Below, in pieces: positions 6,606-9,489 of a stretch of 9,489 nucleotides of DNA. The stretch's first letter is position 1. Every line of letters begins with the position of its first letter. The translations under genes and the position numbers were made by a program. The notes below the pieces were generated by a model. The model saw nothing but the letters and a program-made list of their open reading frames with translations, was not told the DNA's origin and searched no databases. This DNA comes from Candidatus Acidiferrales bacterium. Lineage in GTDB: Bacteria > Acidobacteriota > Terriglobia > Acidoferrales > UBA7541. Location: contig JASHYE010000322.1 in assembly GCA_030043155.1 (NCBI GenBank), positions 1 to 9,489 of the forward strand. Reading direction: 5' to 3'.

Positions 6606-8909
6606 ATGGCAATTGCGACGAATCTTGGTTTTCCGAGGATGGGCGTTCATCGCGAGTTGAAGAAAGAGCTCGAAACTTACTGGGCAGGAAAGAGTAGCGC
6701 CAGCGATCTATTTTCTGTTGGGCGAGTCTTGCGAACGAATCATTGGGTTCTGCAAAAACAGGCGGGAATTCATCACATTCCATCAAACGACTTTTCCTTC
6801 TACGATCACGTGCTGGATACAGCCGCGATGGTTGGAGCTGTTCCCGAACACTACGACTGGAAAGGCCCGCAAGTGGATCTGGACACGTATTTCGCCATGG
6901 CGCGTGGCGTGGCAGAAAAGGCGGGGAAGAAGGCACTTCCCGCCATGGAAATGACAAAATGGTTCGACACGAACTATCACTACATCGTGCCGGAATTTGT
7001 AAAGGGTCAGGAATTCTCTTTGGGCTCGCTGAAACCCATAAGCGAGTTTCTTGAAGCGAAATCCTTGGGAATCCCCACGCGGTGCGTGCTCCTTGGACCT
7101 GTATCATTTCTGCTCTTAGGAAAAATGAAAGACGCAGATGCTGATCCGCTCTCGTTGCTTGATCGCATCTTACCTATCTATGAAGAGGTTCTCGGTAGGC
7201 TGGCCGAATCGGGTGCCGATTGGGTGCAAATCGACGAACCCGTTCTGCCATTGCAGTCGCGCGAAGAGACGCGGAAAGCTTTCGTGTCGGCCTATGAACG
7301 GCTCGCGCAAGTTTCTTCGAGCCTGCGCATCCTTGTTGCGACGTACTTCGCTGGCCTTGGAACGAACATGCAAACCGCACTTCGTCTGCCCGTGGCAGCC
7401 CTGCATCTCGACTTGGTTCGTGCTCCCGAGCAACTGGAACACGCCTTGACGGACATTCCGGCAAACTTGATGCTGTCACTGGGCATCGTTGACGGTCGCA
7501 ATATCTGGAAAACAAATCTACAGCGTGCCTTCCATCTCATTGAACGCGCCGCAGGTTCGCTAGGCCACGACCGGATTCTAGTCGCCCCCTCGTGCTCGCT
7601 CCTGCATAGCCCAGCTGACCTCGACGAAGAAAAACACTTGGATGGTGAACTTCGAAATTGGCTCGCCTTTGCGAAACAGAAACTCGAAGAAGTTGTCGCC
7701 TTGCAACGTGCACTTTCGGGCGGACGGGACGCGATTCAAGACTTTCTGGACGCCAACGAGAGTGCAATGCGTTCTCGCAAAAAATCAGCGAAGATTCACA
7801 AGCCGGAAGTGAAGCAACGAAGTGCCGCTGTCACGGAAGCTATGTTTGTTAGGAGGACGCCGCATGCTGAGCGCAAGAAAATCCAGCAACAACGCCTGAA
7901 CCTGCCGCTGTTTCCAACCACCACCATTGGCTCGTTTCCGCAAACCAAGGAAGTGCGCGAGGCTCGCGCCTCACACAAGGCGGGAAAGCGAGATGATTCG
8001 TCCTACGAAGCATTTCTCCGTTCGCAGACCGAAGACGCCATCCGTTTTCAGGAGGGAATCGGTCTGGACGTGTTGGTGCACGGCGAGTTCGAGAGAAACG
8101 ACATGGTCGAATACTTCGGCGAACAGCTGGAGGGATTTGCCGCGACCGAAAACGGGTGGGTACAAAGCTACGGTTCGCGGTGCGTGAAGCCGCCGGTGAT
8201 CTATGGAGATATTTTTCGCCAGGGCCCGATGACGGTAAAATGGTCGAAATACGCGCAAACACTCACCGCCAAGCCAATGAAAGGAATGCTCACGGGACCA
8301 GTCACGATTTTGCAGTGGTCTTTTGTGCGGGACGACCAGCCGAGATCGGAAACGTGCCGACAAATAGCTCTGGCCATCCGTGACGAAGTAGCTGACCTCG
8401 AAGCCGCGGGAATCGCGGTCATTCAAATCGACGAGCCTGCTCTGCGTGAAGGACTGCCACTTCTGCGCTCCGAATGGGCTGACTATCTTTCGTGGGCTGT
8501 TGATTGTTTCCGGCTCGCTTCATCGTCCGTTCGTGACGAAACGCAAATTCACACACACATGTGCTACGCCGAATTCCAAGACATTATTGAAGCTGTTACG
8601 AAGATGGACGCGGATGTCATCTCTATCGAAACTTCTCGCTCGCAAATGGAACTACTCGACACGTTCGCACACTATAACTATCCCAACGATATAGGGCCTG
8701 GCGTTTACGATATTCATTCTCCCCGTGTTCCGCCTTCCCAAGAGATGCTGGCGCTGCTGCGAAAAGCGGCAAAGGTCCTATCGCCCGAACAGTTGTGGGT
8801 GAATCCTGACTGCGGACTGAAGACAAGGCGATGGGAAGAAGTCCGGCCAGCATTGGTCGCGATGGTGACGGCTGCGCTCGCTATGCGCGCTCAATTTCAG
8901 CGCGTATAG
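6606..8909 (+). CDS. metE: Cobalamin-independent methionine synthase
   Basis: Transfers the methyl group of 5-methyltetrahydropteroyl-triglutamate to homocysteine without B12; last step of methionine synthesis, in the cytoplasm. The 767 residues are close to E. coli MetE (753). The N-terminal barrel opens with LGFPRMGVHRELKKELETYW. After a charged linker (about 385-430) the C-terminal barrel begins at FPTTTIGSFPQTKEVR (436-451), the homocysteine-binding loop. The zinc ligands are H651 and C653 (HTHMC), E675 (ISIETS) and C736 (NPDCGLKT), each exactly ten positions after the E. coli ligands; the catalytic acid His is H704 (YDIHSPRVPP). The start ATG 6606 has GAGG 4 nt ahead and lies 20 nt after the thioesterase stop. 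The frame is open upstream to 6465, but that part overlaps the thioesterase. No SAM riboswitch or separate promoter was seen in front of it, so control probably comes from the B12 riboswitch 4 kb upstream. Confidence 0.97.
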   Translation: MAIATNLGFPRMGVHRELKKELETYWAGKSSASDLFSVGRVLRTNHWVLQKQAGIHHIPSNDFSFYDHVLDTAAMVGAVPEHYDWKGPQVDLDTYFAMARGVAEKAGKKALPAMEMTKWFDTNYHYIVPEFVKGQEFSLGSLKPISEFLEAKSLGIPTRCVLLGPVSFLLLGKMKDADADPLSLLDRILPIYEEVLGRLAESGADWVQIDEPVLPLQSREETRKAFVSAYERLAQVSSSLRILVATYFAGLGTNMQTALRLPVAALHLDLVRAPEQLEHALTDIPANLMLSLGIVDGRNIWKTNLQRAFHLIERAAGSLGHDRILVAPSCSLLHSPADLDEEKHLDGELRNWLAFAKQKLEEVVALQRALSGGRDAIQDFLDANESAMRSRKKSAKIHKPEVKQRSAAVTEAMFVRRTPHAERKKIQQQRLNLPLFPTTTIGSFPQTKEVREARASHKAGKRDDSSYEAFLRSQTEDAIRFQEGIGLDVLVHGEFERNDMVEYFGEQLEGFAATENGWVQSYGSRCVKPPVIYGDIFRQGPMTVKWSKYAQTLTAKPMKGMLTGPVTILQWSFVRDDQPRSETCRQIALAIRDEVADLEAAGIAVIQIDEPALREGLPLLRSEWADYLSWAVDCFRLASSSVRDETQIHTHMCYAEFQDIIEAVTKMDADVISIETSRSQMELLDTFAHYNYPNDIGPGVYDIHSPRVPPSQEMLALLRKAAKVLSPEQLWVNPDCGLKTRRWEEVRPALVAMVTAALAMRAQFQRV

Positions 8910-9127
8910 AGGGTGTTCGATTATGCGATCGGGATCTTTCCGAGTTGAAGTGATTTACCAATCATTGTTAGTGACTCTTACGGTCTGAAGCGATGTTGTT
9001 TGAATCTGACTCCGAAGCATCTGGAATAGGAGCGGCGAGATGGAGAGCCTTTAATATTCGGAGCTAACGCCGCAAGATCGCGCATTATACTTAATTGTGC
9101 AAACACAACTCGGCAGTATGCTTTAGG
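8910..9127. other. Intergenic gap between metE and the sugar dehydrogenase gene
   Basis: No gene or clear intrinsic terminator is visible after metE; only short, weak inverted repeats occur and none is followed by a T-run. A TATACT at 9086-9091 could be a -10 element for the downstream gene, but no matching -35 lies 16-18 bp upstream. Confidence 0.5.
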
Positions 9128-9489
9128 ATGTTCGCATCGTTCTGGCGCAAGGGAGGCATACAAACGACAAAGTTGACGAACGCAGTTTTTCTCGTGGCTC
9201 TGCTATCAAGCGCGGTCTATGCACAGACGAATGCCGGAAACCAGAAATCCGATCCCAACCTTCCTTTCACCATCACTCAGGTAGCGAGCTTCGACCTGCC
9301 CTGGCGCATCGCGTTCCTGCCCGACGGTCGTATGCTGGTCACCGAAAAAGTCGGCCGCGTTGATCTGGTCACTCAGCAAGGTGCCAAGACCGAAGTTGGC
9401 GGCGTCCCGCCTGTCTATTATGAAGGCCAGAACGGCATGCTCGGCGTTTTCCTCTCCCCCCACTATGCCACTGACCACAATGTGTATCT
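9128..9489 (+). CDS. PQQ-dependent sugar dehydrogenase-like protein (soluble GDH fold), 5' part only
   Basis: Probable exported six-bladed beta-propeller of the soluble glucose/sorbosone dehydrogenase family, which oxidises sugars with PQQ. About 120 codons are visible before the window ends. A signal peptide with hydrophobic core AVFLVALLSSAVYA is followed by cleavage near YA|Q (residue 32). Then come family motifs: LPWRIAFLPDGRMLVTEKVG (57-76) and YYEGQNGMLGVFLSPHY (97-113), corresponding to the typical PWGLAFLPDG.lLVTEK and GQGGLLDVAL.P.F. The PQQ and calcium ligands lie further on and cannot be checked, so some members of this fold without PQQ activity remain possible. ATG 9128 has a poor ribosome binding site; a strong GGGAGG sits at 9151-9156 inside the frame, which makes the start uncertain. 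It is separated from metE by 218 nt and is probably a separate transcription unit. Confidence 0.85.
   Translation, partial: MFASFWRKGGIQTTKLTNAVFLVALLSSAVYAQTNAGNQKSDPNLPFTITQVASFDLPWRIAFLPDGRMLVTEKVGRVDLVTQQGAKTEVGGVPPVYYEGQNGMLGVFLSPHYATDHNVY

Noticed and set aside
6208..7107. A 299-codon open frame on the minus strand opposite the thioesterase and metE
   Set aside because: It lies fully antisense to two well-supported genes, has no recognisable domain and crosses their boundary; its openness follows from the codon use of the plus-strand genes.
8910..8990. A Rho-independent terminator after metE
   Set aside because: Only very short inverted repeats (such as GATC-GG-GATC) occur and no T-run follows them.

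Overview
The window is about 9.5 kb of Gram-negative chromosomal DNA with moderate GC. The signs are a TonB-dependent outer-membrane receptor that carries an N-terminal carboxypeptidase-regulatory-like domain, and a secreted PQQ-type sugar dehydrogenase. That receptor architecture is especially common in Acidobacteriota, and an acidobacterium (Terriglobia-like) is my best guess. This is inferred from gene style, not from a phylogenetic marker.

Layout. Positions 1-2116 on the minus strand hold most of a BtuB-style TonB-dependent receptor whose C-terminal end lies outside the window. A divergent intergenic region (2117-2796) follows. It contains two tandem NrdR-type operator boxes (2444-2459 and 2475-2490) overlapping a sigma70-like promoter (-35 at 2458, -10 at 2481), then a complete cobalamin (B12) riboswitch (about 2494-2698) and an expression-platform hairpin. 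Downstream on the plus strand is a tight four-gene cluster: nrdA (2797-5172), nrdB (5199-6197), a hotdog acyl-CoA thioesterase (6184-6585) and metE (6606-8909). After a short gap, a PQQ-dependent sugar dehydrogenase begins (9128) and runs off the end.

How it works together. NrdAB (class Ia ribonucleotide reductase) and MetE (methionine synthase) are the B12-independent counterparts of B12-dependent NrdJ and MetH. One B12 riboswitch at the head of the cluster should shut the backup enzymes off when cobalamin is plentiful and release them when it is scarce. The thioesterase between them may be a third B12-starvation function, for example relieving acyl-CoA build-up when methylmalonyl-CoA mutase lacks its cofactor; this is a hypothesis. 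The NrdR boxes add a second, nucleotide-sensing input at the promoter, which would unusually also control metE. The divergent receptor could be the cobalamin importer, but it has no riboswitch of its own.

No tRNA, rRNA, CRISPR array, insertion sequence or phage element was seen.
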